From positions 1 through 53,770 of the forward strand of contig NZ_JAGRPF010000078.1 in NCBI RefSeq assembly GCF_020439865.1: a stretch of DNA of 53,770 nucleotides, written 5' to 3'. Source of the DNA: Prosthecobacter sp. (GTDB lineage: Bacteria; Verrucomicrobiota; Verrucomicrobiia; Verrucomicrobiales; Verrucomicrobiaceae). A program made the translations under genes and the position numbers. The notes below the pieces were generated by a model, which was not told the origin of the DNA, did no database searches, and saw nothing but the letters and a program-made list of their open reading frames with translations. Positions 15,311-24,465 of the stretch are shown one piece after another (positions within the stretch are counted from its first letter, which is position 1; each line of letters starts with the position of its first letter).

Positions 15311-17590
15311 ATGTCTCTGAAGCTTGTCACCGAACTCAACGACACCGACCGGAAGCTGCTGCATCGCGCATTGGACGGTTTTGTGCCGCAGAAGGTCTTC
15401 GATGCGCACACACACCTGTTTCACAGCCGCCATTTTGCGGAAGGCAAGCGCCCGGTGTTTCTCGATGAGGATCGCGGCTACGGCATGGCGGACTTTCAGG
15501 CGGCGATGAAGCTGTGGATGCCAGGTCGCAAGGTGGAAGGATTGTTCTTTGGCTATCCGAGTGCGGGCAATGATCGAGTTGGTGAAAACGCGTGGGTGAA
15601 GTCGCAGATCAATACGAGGACAAACTCGCGGGCGCTGGTGCTCGCGGCTCCGACGGATGATCAGGATGAGGTGCGTCGACTGATGAGCACGGGTGTGTTC
15701 GTGGGCATCAAGCCGTATCGCCTGTATGCCGATGTGCCGGACACGAAGGAGGCGGAAATCGAGTCCTTCGCGCCTGAATGGATGTGGGAGATCTGCCACG
15801 ATCACGATGGCATCATGGTGCTGCACATCATGCTCGCCGATGGCATCACCGACCCGCGGAACATCGAGGCCATCAACCGTCTCTGCCGCAAATACCCGCG
15901 CTGCCAGCTCATCCTCGCGCACATTGCCCGCAGCTTTAACTACCGCCACGCCCGCGAAGGCCTGCATCACCTCATCGACCTCGACAACGTCGTCGTGGAC
16001 ACTTCCGCCGTGACGCAGGCTGGGGCGTTTCGAGCCGCAATCGAGATTCTCGGGCCGAAACGCGTGCTTTGGGGCAGCGATTACATGGTCAGCGAGCTTC
16101 GCGGCTCCTGCATCACGCAAGGAGATGGCTTCACCTGGATTCATCCTGACCTCGGCACCGACAAACTGACCATCTTCGGCCAATACACGACCGTCGGCAT
16201 CGAATCGCTCCTCTGCCTCCGCGAAGCCTGCGAAGACACTGGCATGACGCAGGGTGACCTCGAGGATATCTTCCGCGAGAACGCGCTGCGGCTGTTGAAG
16301 CCAAAAACCGAGCTTTCAGGACCCAAGTTATGGGAAGAAGCCAAAACGAAGATTTCCTGCGGCACTGGGTTGCTTTCAAAACGAGCGCATCTCTTCGATC
16401 CGCAAAACTGGCCGTCCTACTTCAGTCGCGCCAAAGGCTCCAGCATCTGGGACCTCGATGGTAAAAGCTACACAGACTTCACCGGCGGCGTCGGAGCCAT
16501 TTTGCTCGGTCATGCCGATGACGAGGTGAACGCGGCCGTGAAGCGTCGCGTGAATCTCGGCAGCTATGCCACGCTCGCCTTGCCGGATGAGGTGAAGCTC
16601 GCCGATGAGCTACTCGATCTGCATCCTTGGGCTGGGAAAGTGCGCTACGCCCGCGGCGGTGGTGAAGCACTCGGCCTCGCGGTGCGCATCGCTCGTGCAG
16701 CCACCGGAAAAAGCGGTATCGCCTTCTGCGGTTATCATGGATGGAGCGATTGGTATCTGGCCGCGAACCTCGGCGATGATGCCGCGCTCGACGGTCACTT
16801 GCTGCCAGGCCTGCAACCGCTCGGCGTGCCACGTGAGCTGGCGGGCACGGCGATGCCGTTCCGCTACAACGATCCCGCGTCCTTCCAGGCCGCGTTGGAG
16901 AAGCTCGAAGGCAAGCTGGCGGCCGTGGTGATGGAGCCGATGCGCAGCGAGTTCCCGCGTGATGGATTCCTGCAAAATGTGATCAATGCCTGCCATGCCT
17001 CCGGAGCCGTGTTTGTGCTCGATGAAGTCACCAGCGGATGGCGTTTCGGCTTTCCCGGCGCCGCACCAGTGCTCGGCATCGAGCCAGACATCGCCGTGTA
17101 TGCGAAGGCGATGAGCAACGGCTATCCCGCCGGAGCCATCGTGGGCAAAAACGAGGTCATGGATGCCTCCAACAACAGCTTCATCTCCAGCAGCTACTGG
17201 ACCGATGGCGTCGGCACCGCGGCCTCGTTGGCTTGCATCGGCAAAATGAGACGTGAAGGCGTGCAAAAGCACGTGTGGAGCCTTGGCGAGCGATTGCAGG
17301 CTAGTTTGCGTGAAGTAGCGGCGCGGCATCCTTCGCTCGGTTTGAAGGTCGGCGGTATGCCCTGCGCGCCTTCGCTGGTGTTTGCCAATCCGGCGGCGAA
17401 ACCGCTCATGATCCGACACATGCTCCAGCGCGGCTATTTGATGTCGAGCCAGCTCTATGTGACATGGTGCCACGATGATGAAAAAGTCGCAGGCATGCTT
17501 TCGGCAATGGATGAATCGCTCACCATCGTCGCCCAGACACCGCTCGAAGCGGCTCAAGGACCGCAACAAGGCTTTGCACGACTCGTTTGA
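15311..17590 (+). CDS. Amidohydrolase fused to class III PLP aminotransferase
   Basis: The 759-residue protein joins two cytoplasmic enzymes. Residues about 28-325 are an amidohydrolase-2-type TIM barrel with the strand-1 metal motif DAHTH (His33, His35), a later His in LILAHIAR and the terminal Asp in WGSDYM. Residues about 350-745 are a class III aminotransferase close to glutamate-1-semialdehyde aminomutase: GRG-type cofactor loop (YARGGGEALGLAVRIAR), the pyridine-ring Asp in VLDEVTSGWRFG and the Schiff-base Lys599 in YAKAMSNGYPAGAI. No stop or frameshift separates the halves and codon use is uniform, so the fusion looks real. It may hydrolyse or decarboxylate an intermediate and channel it to transamination. 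Another amidohydrolase follows 8 bases after its stop. Confidence 0.9.
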   Translation: MSLKLVTELNDTDRKLLHRALDGFVPQKVFDAHTHLFHSRHFAEGKRPVFLDEDRGYGMADFQAAMKLWMPGRKVEGLFFGYPSAGNDRVGENAWVKSQINTRTNSRALVLAAPTDDQDEVRRLMSTGVFVGIKPYRLYADVPDTKEAEIESFAPEWMWEICHDHDGIMVLHIMLADGITDPRNIEAINRLCRKYPRCQLILAHIARSFNYRHAREGLHHLIDLDNVVVDTSAVTQAGAFRAAIEILGPKRVLWGSDYMVSELRGSCITQGDGFTWIHPDLGTDKLTIFGQYTTVGIESLLCLREACEDTGMTQGDLEDIFRENALRLLKPKTELSGPKLWEEAKTKISCGTGLLSKRAHLFDPQNWPSYFSRAKGSSIWDLDGKSYTDFTGGVGAILLGHADDEVNAAVKRRVNLGSYATLALPDEVKLADELLDLHPWAGKVRYARGGGEALGLAVRIARAATGKSGIAFCGYHGWSDWYLAANLGDDAALDGHLLPGLQPLGVPRELAGTAMPFRYNDPASFQAALEKLEGKLAAVVMEPMRSEFPRDGFLQNVINACHASGAVFVLDEVTSGWRFGFPGAAPVLGIEPDIAVYAKAMSNGYPAGAIVGKNEVMDASNNSFISSSYWTDGVGTAASLACIGKMRREGVQKHVWSLGERLQASLREVAARHPSLGLKVGGMPCAPSLVFANPAAKPLMIRHMLQRGYLMSSQLYVTWCHDDEKVAGMLSAMDESLTIVAQTPLEAAQGPQQGFARLV

Positions 17591-17598
17591 TTCTCATC

Positions 17599-18573
17599 AT
17601 GCTCATTGACTGCCACAATCACCTCGGCGCCGACCTGCTGTTTTACCTGCACGGCGATTTCCCCTATTCGCAGCAGCTTGTGCAGATGCAGCATGAGGGT
17701 GGAGCGCTCGGCATCACACACTGGATTGCGTTTCCCTTCGTCAGCTATGCGGCGATGGACGTGACAAAGTTCCGCAGCGGCGGGATCGGCTTCGGTCAGG
17801 GCGGCCTCGAGACGGTGCCGTATGCTTTTGAAAACAAACGCCTGCTCGACGAGTGCCAGAAGCTCTTTCCGGAGGAGGGGAAACGCATCCTGCCCTTCGT
17901 CATGGTCGATCCGATGCGAAACACGGACGAGCAGGCGAAGGAACTGGTGAAGCTGCGCGGCGAATACCGCTTCCACGGCATCAAGATTCAGAGCACCATC
18001 ATTCAGTCAGACATCAAACGGCTCGCGCATGAGGGCAAAGTCTTCCTCGACCTCGCCCGCGAGTGGGACGTGCCTTTCATCATCCACAGCAGCGTCGCCA
18101 AAGACGATCTCTGGGCCCAGGCACACGACATCATCGACATCGCCGAGGCAAATCCGGACATCCGCTTCTGCGCCGCGCATTCTTGCCGCTACGACAAGGA
18201 ATGCCTCGACCGCATCCAGGCGCTGCCAAATGCGTGGTTCGACAACTCGGCACACTGCATCCACTGCGTGGGCGCCGTGGATAATCTGCCCTACATCGCG
18301 CCGCGCGACCGCCGCTTTGACAGCGACTATTCCGATCCCGGCCGCGTGACCGCCGATCTCGCCGCCGCCTATCCGGACAAGTTCATCTGGGGCAGTGATT
18401 CACCTTTCTACAGCTACGCCGCCGAAATCAGCGGCAAGGTGGTGAAGCTCATCAGCACCTACGAGGCGGAGATAAAAGCTCTCCGCGCCGCCGGAGACGA
18501 AGCCGTCCAGCGCATCACCTGCACGAACACCCTGAAATACCTCAAACTCGCCGATGAAAGCATTCTCTCTTGA
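17599..18573 (+). CDS. Amidohydrolase-2 family metal-dependent hydrolase
   Basis: Start chosen at ATG 17599 (MLIDCHNH), giving 324 residues; an upstream TTG at 17587 would overlap the fusion gene and add only four hydrophobic residues. Metal motifs of the amidohydrolase-2 (PF04909-type) barrel are visible: His6 and His8 in DCHNH, a His in FIIHSS (near 157-162), a His in CAAHSC and the late Asp in WGSDSPF. Family members are hydrolases or non-oxidative decarboxylases of small acids. It probably acts with the N-terminal half of the preceding fusion. The next gene starts inside its 3' end (20-base overlap). Confidence 0.85.
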   Translation: MLIDCHNHLGADLLFYLHGDFPYSQQLVQMQHEGGALGITHWIAFPFVSYAAMDVTKFRSGGIGFGQGGLETVPYAFENKRLLDECQKLFPEEGKRILPFVMVDPMRNTDEQAKELVKLRGEYRFHGIKIQSTIIQSDIKRLAHEGKVFLDLAREWDVPFIIHSSVAKDDLWAQAHDIIDIAEANPDIRFCAAHSCRYDKECLDRIQALPNAWFDNSAHCIHCVGAVDNLPYIAPRDRRFDSDYSDPGRVTADLAAAYPDKFIWGSDSPFYSYAAEISGKVVKLISTYEAEIKALRAAGDEAVQRITCTNTLKYLKLADESILS

Positions 18574-19303
18574 TGGCCACGCTTCGCTCGTGACCGGCTC
18601 CTCGCAAGGCATCGGCCTGGCAATCGGACGTGGCCTGCAGGAGGCCGGATCCAGGGTCGTGTTCCACGGACTCCAGGATGCTGTGGAAGGTCTGGCTTCG
18701 TATGTGAAGGCGGATTTGATGCAGGATGATGGTCCGCAGAAGCTTGTCGATTCGGCCTTTGCTCTTGAGCCCGGGATCGACACGCTGGTTTGCAACGCGG
18801 GCAGTTTCTTTGATGTGCATCCGCTGGAGATGACGCGGGAGCGATGGGACAAGACCATGCAGCTCAATGTGGCCTCGGCCTTTTTCACCGCACAGGCCTT
18901 TGCGAAGTGTCTCGTGGCTGAAAAGCGCGGTGGCAGCATCGTGATCACGTCTTCGACGAATGGCTTTCAGGGGGAGATGGACTCCTGTGCCTATGACGCG
19001 AGCAAGGGAGCGCTTGTGATGCTGACGAAGTCACTCGCGGTGTCGCTCGCCGATCACGGCATTCGTGTGAATGGCGTGGCGCCCGGTTTGATCAAGACGC
19101 CACTGACGGCGCAGTGGATGGAGTCGCGTGATCGCTCGGTGCTGGATCATTACGAAAAGAAGATCCTGCTGCGTCGTGTCGGAGCGCCGGAGGATGTCGC
19201 GGGCGCGGTGACGTTTCTGTGTTCAACGGCTGCAAGTTACATCACCGGCGAGATCATCGTCATTGATGGCGGCCTGACGACAGGTCAGATCGGCCGGATG
19301 TGA
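18554..19303 (+). CDS. Short-chain dehydrogenase/reductase (SDR)
   Basis: A 249-residue classical SDR: cofactor loop TGSSQGIG (14-21), NAG (81-83), active-site Ser near 134 and Tyr147-x3-Lys151, and the C-terminal VIDGG. It is a cytoplasmic NAD(P)-dependent oxidoreductase of an alcohol, sugar or keto acid. It is the last gene of the plus-strand operon, overlaps the preceding amidohydrolase by 20 bases, and its 3' end overlaps the convergent symporter gene by 44 bases. No terminator hairpin is visible at this junction. Confidence 0.9.
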   Translation: MKAFSLDGHASLVTGSSQGIGLAIGRGLQEAGSRVVFHGLQDAVEGLASYVKADLMQDDGPQKLVDSAFALEPGIDTLVCNAGSFFDVHPLEMTRERWDKTMQLNVASAFFTAQAFAKCLVAEKRGGSIVITSSTNGFQGEMDSCAYDASKGALVMLTKSLAVSLADHGIRVNGVAPGLIKTPLTAQWMESRDRSVLDHYEKKILLRRVGAPEDVAGAVTFLCSTAASYITGEIIVIDGGLTTGQIGRM

Positions 19304-20759
19304 AAATGCCGACCACCATCGTGATGATTGTGCCGAAAAGGCTTAACCAGATGAATGAGACGATCTGTGCAGGCTTTTCGGCGGTGAAGAAGCCGTTTTG
19401 ATAGAGATAGACGCCGAGCAGTGAGAGGAATCCAGAGAGGCAGCCGAGCAATGCGCCGCGAGTGGTGGCGCGTTCAGTGAACATGCCGAGGAAGAACAGG
19501 CCAAGCAGCGGGCCGCCGATGAGACCGATGACTGTGTTCACCGATTCGACGAGATTTCCAGGCATCACTGAAACCGCAAAGGCCAGCGCCATGACGAGAA
19601 TGCCGTAGCCGACGGTGATGAGACGTGCGTTGGCAACCTGCTGGGCATCGGCACCCGCGGGGGCCTTGGAGAGGCGCTGTTTGAAATCGACGACCGTGGC
19701 CGAGCAGAGTGAATTGAGTCCGGCGGAGATGGTGGACATGCTGGCGGCGTAGATGGCGGCGATCAGAAGGCCTGGCAGGCCGGCTGGAAGTTGCGTGACG
19801 ACGAAGTAGGGGAGAATCTGGTCCTCTTTGGCGATCAAGCCAGCGGCGAGCGGGTCGCCATGCGTTTTGTAGAAAGCGTAGAGCACGAGACCTGTGCCAT
19901 AAAACAGCACGAGCACAGGCAGGACGAACCAGAGTTTGATCCACAAGGAACGCTGCGCCTCCTTCAGGCTGCCTGCGGTGAGGTAGCGCTGCACGGAGAC
20001 CTGATCGGTGGCCATTTGCACGAGGTGCAGGAAAGCACCTGCAAGCAGCAGGGACCAGATATTGACGCGCTCGGCGATGCTGAAGGAAAAACTGAGGTCC
20101 ATGCGGCCGTCCGTCACCGCCGTGTCCCAGACGCCCCCGAGGCCTCCGGGAATCTTCCCCAGCGCCACCATGACGATCAGGAGCTGGCCTCCGAAGAGGA
20201 CCATGAACTGCATCACGTCCGTCCAGATCACCGCCCGCATGCCGCCAAGGGCGGTGTAGAGCGTGGTGAGCGTGCCCGAGGCAATAATGGTGATCCACAG
20301 AGGAATGCCGGTGACTTTTTCGAGCGCGAGTGCAGGCGCGTAAGTCGCAGCCGCCAGCCAGAGGGCTACGCGAAAAATGAAGAGCCCGGAGGCAAGCAGA
20401 CGGACGGGCAGCGCGAATCGCTCTTCGAGAAACTGATAAGCGGTGTAGAAGCGCGACTGATAAAACTTTGGCAGCATCCAGATCGCGGTGAACGGCGTGG
20501 CGATGAAGAATGCCAGCACGACGTAGGCAAAACCGAATCCGTTTTTGTACACGTCTGCGGGTCCGGCGAGGTAGCTGATGCCGGAGAACAGGGCTGCCAG
20601 GATCGACACGGCGACGAGGATGCTGTTCATGCCACGCCCTGCGAGGAAATAGTCGCCCAAGGACTTCGACCCCCGTGCGGAGAGAAGGCCCACACTGACC
20701 GAAGCGGCGAGGTAAACGCCGAAGATGGTGTAGTCGAGCCAGGAGAACGTCGCTGTCAT
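19260..20759 (-). CDS. Sodium:solute symporter (SSS/SLC5 family)
   Basis: This 499-residue inner-membrane protein has about 13 hydrophobic segments and no signal peptide. SSS-family hallmarks include the N-terminal DYFLAGRGM block (about 36-44), [16 protein letters not shown] with small residues that line the sodium site, [17 protein letters not shown] (about 168-184) and [16 protein letters not shown]. It imports a small solute with Na+; members closest in neighbourhood terms carry sugars, sialic acid or other organic acids. It lies between the degradation operon and the Kelch gene, so it is a good candidate for the inner-membrane importer of the pathway. Its 3' end overlaps the convergent SDR by 44 bases. 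Confidence 0.92.
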   Translation of the reverse strand: MTATFSWLDYTIFGVYLAASVSVGLLSARGSKSLGDYFLAGRGMNSILVAVSILAALFSGISYLAGPADVYKNGFGFAYVVLAFFIATPFTAIWMLPKFYQSRFYTAYQFLEERFALPVRLLASGLFIFRVALWLAAATYAPALALEKVTGIPLWITIIASGTLTTLYTALGGMRAVIWTDVMQFMVLFGGQLLIVMVALGKIPGGLGGVWDTAVTDGRMDLSFSFSIAERVNIWSLLLAGAFLHLVQMATDQVSVQRYLTAGSLKEAQRSLWIKLWFVLPVLVLFYGTGLVLYAFYKTHGDPLAAGLIAKEDQILPYFVVTQLPAGLPGLLIAAIYAASMSTISAGLNSLCSATVVDFKQRLSKAPAGADAQQVANARLITVGYGILVMALAFAVSVMPGNLVESVNTVIGLIGGPLLGLFFLGMFTERATTRGALLGCLSGFLSLLGVYLYQNGFFTAEKPAQIVSFIWLSLFGTIITMVVGIFTSGRSDLSSGRHQ

Positions 20760-20814
20760 GAATTGAGGTTAAACGTCGCGAGGGGGCGGTGCTTCCTGGT
20801 TTGTTTGCCGAACC

Positions 20815-20829
20815 AGGAGGAATGAGGTG
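20815..20829 (+). promoter_or_regulatory. Shine-Dalgarno deciding a GTG start
   Basis: A full AGGAGG at 20815-20820 sits 6 bases before GTG 20827-20829. The nearby ATG at 20822 is too close to it and is in a different frame without a long open frame. This supports the GTG start of the cysteine-rich protein. Confidence 0.7.
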
Positions 20830-21387
20830 GATGAAGGAAAGTTTGCTGTCAGCAGTGGCGACTATCAGATCATGCCAGTCGCTGCCAATACCGAGTCACC
20901 GCTGCCATATGCCGACACGAAGCGGGTGGGGCATGCGGACTTCTATTTCGCGGTTAATGCGACGTTTCGTTTCATCATAGAGCGTTTTGGTTACGCGAAG
21001 CTGGTGGACTATTGGCGGGACTTGGGCGGTGGCTATTACAAGCCGGTGGGCGATCGCTGGCGTTCGCGAGGGCTGACTGGAGTTGCGGAATATTGGCGTG
21101 CTTTCTTTGCGGCGGAGCCGGGCGCGGATATAGGGGTAGTCGATTCAGAGGATGAAGTGAGGCTCGAAGTGAAGACCTGTCCAGCCATCCGGCATCTGCG
21201 TGAGCACGGACGCGAGATCGTGCCGGTTTTTTGTCAGCAGTGCTATTTTGTGAACGAAGCCATTGCCGAACCTGCCGGGATGATGGTTCGGGTTTGCGGC
21301 GGCAACGGGACTTGCACGCAGCGTTTCATGAAAAAAACGGCGGGCGTGCCGCCACAAAACCTGGAGGACATTGCTACCGCGTCATGA
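20827..21387 (+). CDS. Cysteine-rich protein of unknown function, tandem copy 1
   Basis: This 186-residue soluble protein uses GTG 20827 behind a strong AGGAGG. I do not recognise the family; a distant similarity to the L-2-amino-thiazoline-4-carboxylic acid hydrolase type is possible but unproven. The first half is helical-looking (RFGYAKLVDYW, GLTGVAEYW). The second half carries five cysteines: Cys118-Pro, Cys136-x2-Cys139 and Cys157-x5-Cys163, suggestive of a metal or Fe-S site. The next gene repeats the same architecture. It is divergent from the symporter with 67 bases between them and overlaps the next start (ATGA). Confidence 0.7.
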   Translation: MDEGKFAVSSGDYQIMPVAANTESPLPYADTKRVGHADFYFAVNATFRFIIERFGYAKLVDYWRDLGGGYYKPVGDRWRSRGLTGVAEYWRAFFAAEPGADIGVVDSEDEVRLEVKTCPAIRHLREHGREIVPVFCQQCYFVNEAIAEPAGMMVRVCGGNGTCTQRFMKKTAGVPPQNLEDIATAS

Positions 21388-21938
21388 TCGGCTGTTACGA
21401 CTTCTGCGGGCATTACGAGTGGACATTCGAGTGGCTGGAACGGCTCGGCGGCCATGAACTGGTCAAAGCTTACTGGGACGGGGCGATTCATCGCGATTCG
21501 CAGATCCACGCTTCGAAGCTGATACGCGAGAAGGGATTTGAGGGCATGAAAGAGTACTGGGGGCCGACTCTGGCGGACGAGGGGGCGGTTTATGAGCGAA
21601 CGGTGACGGACGACGTCTTTCGCATCGACATGCACGAGTGTCCTTCGAAGGGATTTCTGCTGCGCAATGGATTGGAGCAATACAGCGATTACTGCGACCA
21701 CTGCATGGGCTGGATCGGGCCGCTGATGAAGGACGCGGGTTTTGTCATCGACCACGAGCATAACCATTGTGGTCAGTGCTGGTGGGAAATGCGCCGTAAA
21801 AGCGACGCCACGCTAGCCAGCGAGGCCGGACAACTCAGCGGCAAGCATGACGTGCGCCTGCGACCTGATTGGAAATCACCTCACACCGACCACTATGAAC
21901 GAGCGACTGATCCAGATGACAAAACGGCTGCTTCTTAA
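21384..21938 (+). CDS. Cysteine-rich protein of unknown function, tandem copy 2
   Basis: The 184-residue protein starts at ATG 21384, overlapping the stop of copy 1. It matches copy 1 in layout: GFEGMKEYW (51-59), Cys86-Pro, Cys104-x2-Cys107 exactly 18 residues later (same distance as in copy 1), then Cys129-x2-Cys132. Between them lies a His-rich stretch (DHEHNHCGQC) that would suit metal binding. Two further N-terminal cysteines (Cys4, Cys8) and a charged C-terminal tail (from about 140) are extra. The two proteins probably form a heterodimer from an old duplication. Function unknown. The start of the Kelch gene lies within its 3' end. Confidence 0.7.
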   Translation: MIGCYDFCGHYEWTFEWLERLGGHELVKAYWDGAIHRDSQIHASKLIREKGFEGMKEYWGPTLADEGAVYERTVTDDVFRIDMHECPSKGFLLRNGLEQYSDYCDHCMGWIGPLMKDAGFVIDHEHNHCGQCWWEMRRKSDATLASEAGQLSGKHDVRLRPDWKSPHTDHYERATDPDDKTAAS

Positions 21939-22872
21939 CTGCGTGCTGCTTTCAACGGCCCACGCTGAGTGGGAGGCGCTGCCATCGTTGCCAGAGCCCA
22001 GCGGCGGTTTTCTGTGGGGCACTCAAGGCTCCAAGTTAATCATCGCGGGCGGGACGAACTGGACCGATGGAACCAAGAACTGGTTGAAAGCTGTCCGCGC
22101 TTACGATCCGACGATGAAGAACTGGGTAAAAGTAACGGATCTGGCGACATCAGTCGGTTACGGATTGGTCATGCAGCGCAGTGGAGTGTTTGGATTTGTA
22201 GGCGGCAGCGATGGCAAGCAAGCATTGGCAGTCGTGAACGAGTTCGACGGGCAGAAGATGGACGCCAAAGCTGTGCCAGTACTGCCGGCTTCACTGGTGC
22301 TGGCGGCAGGAGGGATGGTTGGCGACACGATGATTATCTCTGGTGGAACTGACGATGCTGCGAATGTGGCGGGTGTGCGGCGAATGACATGCAGCCTCAA
22401 ACGCGAAGGTGACCATTGGTCAGTCGCGCATCTAGCAGATTATCCTGGCAAGGGCTTCGCGACAGCAGCTTCGGCGGTCGTGGGAGGCGAACTGTTTGTG
22501 TTTGGCGGCCTGAACTGGAATGAGTCATCGCAAGCGGTGGAGAATACCACGGCGGCGTATGCCCTTGATCCGGCCAAGAACACCTGGAGAGCGATCCGGT
22601 CCCTGACGACTCCGGTGCGTGGAGTGACGGCGGTCACGCTCGATGATCATCAAATTTACATCGCGGGCGGCTATACGGACGATTTCACCACCGACGCGGT
22701 GATCTATGATGTGAAGATAGACAGCTATCGGAAGGCCCTGCCTCTGCCGTATGCGGCCATGGTGGCGTTGGTGAAGCTGGATGGATTTGTCTATTGCCTT
22801 GGCGGCGAAGACAAGATGAAGTCGCGAACGGACAAGTTCTTCCGCATTCCGGTGGCGGAGCTTTTGAAGTGA
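21916..22872 (+). CDS. Exported Kelch-repeat protein, mutarotase (NanM)-like
   Basis: Start ATG 21916 is preferred over ATG 21895 because a signal-like segment (residues 1-17, ending AHA) follows directly; 318 residues. Kelch blades are visible as repeated GG plus W/Y elements: IIAGGTNW, FVGGSDG, IISGGTDD, FVFGGLNW, YIAGGYTD and YCLGGED, consistent with a six-bladed propeller. Periplasmic Kelch proteins beside SSS symporters include N-acetylneuraminate mutarotases of the NanM and cyclically permuted types; that function is inferred from context. It ends base-to-base against the convergent SDR at a shared TGATCA. Confidence 0.72.
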   Translation: MTKRLLLNCVLLSTAHAEWEALPSLPEPSGGFLWGTQGSKLIIAGGTNWTDGTKNWLKAVRAYDPTMKNWVKVTDLATSVGYGLVMQRSGVFGFVGGSDGKQALAVVNEFDGQKMDAKAVPVLPASLVLAAGGMVGDTMIISGGTDDAANVAGVRRMTCSLKREGDHWSVAHLADYPGKGFATAASAVVGGELFVFGGLNWNESSQAVENTTAAYALDPAKNTWRAIRSLTTPVRGVTAVTLDDHQIYIAGGYTDDFTTDAVIYDVKIDSYRKALPLPYAAMVALVKLDGFVYCLGGEDKMKSRTDKFFRIPVAELLK

Positions 22873-23649
22873 TCACTTCGCCGTGTAACCGCCGTCGACG
22901 GGCAGGTTCACGCCGGTGATGTAGCGTGAGGCGTCGCTGAGGAGGAAAATGACGGCGCCGCCGAGGTCGGTGTCGTCGGCCATGCGGCCGAGCATCGTGT
23001 GATCGCAGTAGCGCTCCAAAAACGGTTCCGGCTGATGATTGAAGAAGCCGCCGGGTGCGAGGCAGTTCACGCGGACGTTCTTAGGACCGTAAAGCGCGGC
23101 GTAAAAACGGGTGAGATTCACCATGCCACCTTTGTGGAAGAAGTAATCGGGCGGCATGTCGCCCATGTTGGTGCCGGTGTAGAGTTCGTAGCTCGGGCCG
23201 ATCATGCCCTGAATGCTTCCAATGTTCACGATGCTGCCGCGTCCGGCCTCGGCCATCGGTTTGCCGAAGTGGCGATGCATGAGCATGACTCCCGTGGCGT
23301 TGACGCGCATGGATTCGGCAAACTGCTCCGCGGCACCATTCGCGCCTTTCATCGGGCGCAGCACGGCGTTGTTCACGAGACCATGCAGCGGACCAAATCG
23401 CGCATGGACTCGCTCTGCCAGCGCCAAGACCGAAGCTTCATCGCCCTGGTCGAGGGATTCCGCGGTTACCTGGTTTCCTTTGGCGTTCTCTTCATCGGCA
23501 ACGACTCGCAGCTTGGTCACATCACGGGCTGCGAGGATCAGGTTCGCGCCGGTTTGTGCGAGCATGGCCGCGAGTCCCCGACCATAGAGTCCGGCTCCGC
23601 CAGTGAGGAGGATCGTTTTGCCTTGGAGGGAGAAGAGATCGGCGGACAT
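22873..23649 (-). CDS. Short-chain dehydrogenase/reductase (SDR)
   Basis: A 258-residue SDR with the cofactor loop TGGAGLYG (16-23), NNA near 92-94, active-site Ser in IGSIQG, and a Tyr-Phe-Phe-His-Lys catalytic pair. The VDGGYT C-terminus is typical. A 25-residue insertion before the catalytic Tyr (around YTGTNMGDMPPDY) is longer than in simple FabG-type enzymes and probably shapes the substrate pocket. Last gene of a four-gene minus-strand operon, 6 bases after the HpaI aldolase; likely oxidises or reduces the sugar-acid intermediate handled by that aldolase. Confidence 0.88.
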   Translation of the reverse strand: MSADLFSLQGKTILLTGGAGLYGRGLAAMLAQTGANLILAARDVTKLRVVADEENAKGNQVTAESLDQGDEASVLALAERVHARFGPLHGLVNNAVLRPMKGANGAAEQFAESMRVNATGVMLMHRHFGKPMAEAGRGSIVNIGSIQGMIGPSYELYTGTNMGDMPPDYFFHKGGMVNLTRFYAALYGPKNVRVNCLAPGGFFNHQPEPFLERYCDHTMLGRMADDTDLGGAVIFLLSDASRYITGVNLPVDGGYTAK

Positions 23650-23655
23650 GGCGGG

Positions 23656-24465
23656 TTACTTGGATTTGTAGATCGAATCGCTGGAACTCGCGGCCGACGT
23701 GCCGACGAAGTCGCCGACGAGCTTCTTGAACGCACCGCCGAGTTCAAGCACATCCGCGCCCAGCGTGAACACGCGCGTGCCTTCGGCGATCACTTCGTCC
23801 TTTTGGCCGTAGAGCGAGGCGACGGCGGGATATTTGCCATGTTTGAGGGCGGCGGCGGCGACCTTCTTGCGTGCGGCGACGACGTCGGGATGCGTAGCTT
23901 GACCGAGTTTGCCGATGCGATGACTGAAATCGCCTGCGCCAAAGAGCAGCATGTCGAAGCCGGGAACGGCGGCGATTTCATCGACGACTTCGAGTGCTTC
24001 TGGGCTTTCGATTTGGAGGATGATGAACTTCTCGGTGTTGCAGTGGTGCGCGTAGTCGGCCAGCGGCACCTGGCAGAAGAGGCCGTCCATGTTGCCGGCA
24101 TCGAGCGCCTTGCTGCCGAGCGGGCGGGTGCGGACCATGTCCACGACGTTGCGCGCTTCATCGGCGCTGGTGACGTGCGGAACCATGATGCCAGTGGCGT
24201 CACATTCGAAGGGTTTGATGTATTCGCTGTAGCTGCCTTTGCTGACGCGAACGATGACATCCATGTCGTAAAGCTTCGCGGCACGGACTTGGTGTTCGAG
24301 ATTGCTCCAGTCGTTCGGCACGTGCTCGTTGCACAACCACACCGCACTGGCGCCTGAGAGTCCGGCGAGCTCGATGATGCGCGGATCGTTCATGTTCAGC
24401 TTGAGGACGGTGCTGTTTTGACCGGCGCGAAGTTCGCGGAGGATGCGGGAGGGGCGGAGTTTCAT
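23656..24465 (-). CDS. HpcH/HpaI family class II pyruvate aldolase
   Basis: The 269-residue protein is a paralogue of the aldolase at 218-1033. Active-site residues are present: His48 (CNEH), catalytic Arg73 (IVRVS), metal ligands Glu153 (QIES) and Asp179 (GAGD), and the MVPHVTSADEAR segment. The usual PPxGxRG loop is altered to RPLGSKALD, so substrate range probably differs. The C-terminus adds a serine-rich tail. It lies between an SDR and a Gfo/Idh/MocA oxidoreductase and overlaps the latter by 4 bases, the arrangement expected for oxidative sugar degradation ending in pyruvate. Confidence 0.88.
   Translation of the reverse strand: MKLRPSRILRELRAGQNSTVLKLNMNDPRIIELAGLSGASAVWLCNEHVPNDWSNLEHQVRAAKLYDMDVIVRVSKGSYSEYIKPFECDATGIMVPHVTSADEARNVVDMVRTRPLGSKALDAGNMDGLFCQVPLADYAHHCNTEKFIILQIESPEALEVVDEIAAVPGFDMLLFGAGDFSHRIGKLGQATHPDVVAARKKVAAAALKHGKYPAVASLYGQKDEVIAEGTRVFTLGADVLELGGAFKKLVGDFVGTSAASSSDSIYKSK

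Noticed and set aside
22999..24357. 452-codon plus-strand open frame
   Set aside because: It lies opposite the SDR and HpaI aldolase genes, has no motif and shows the His/Val/Glu bias of a mirror frame.
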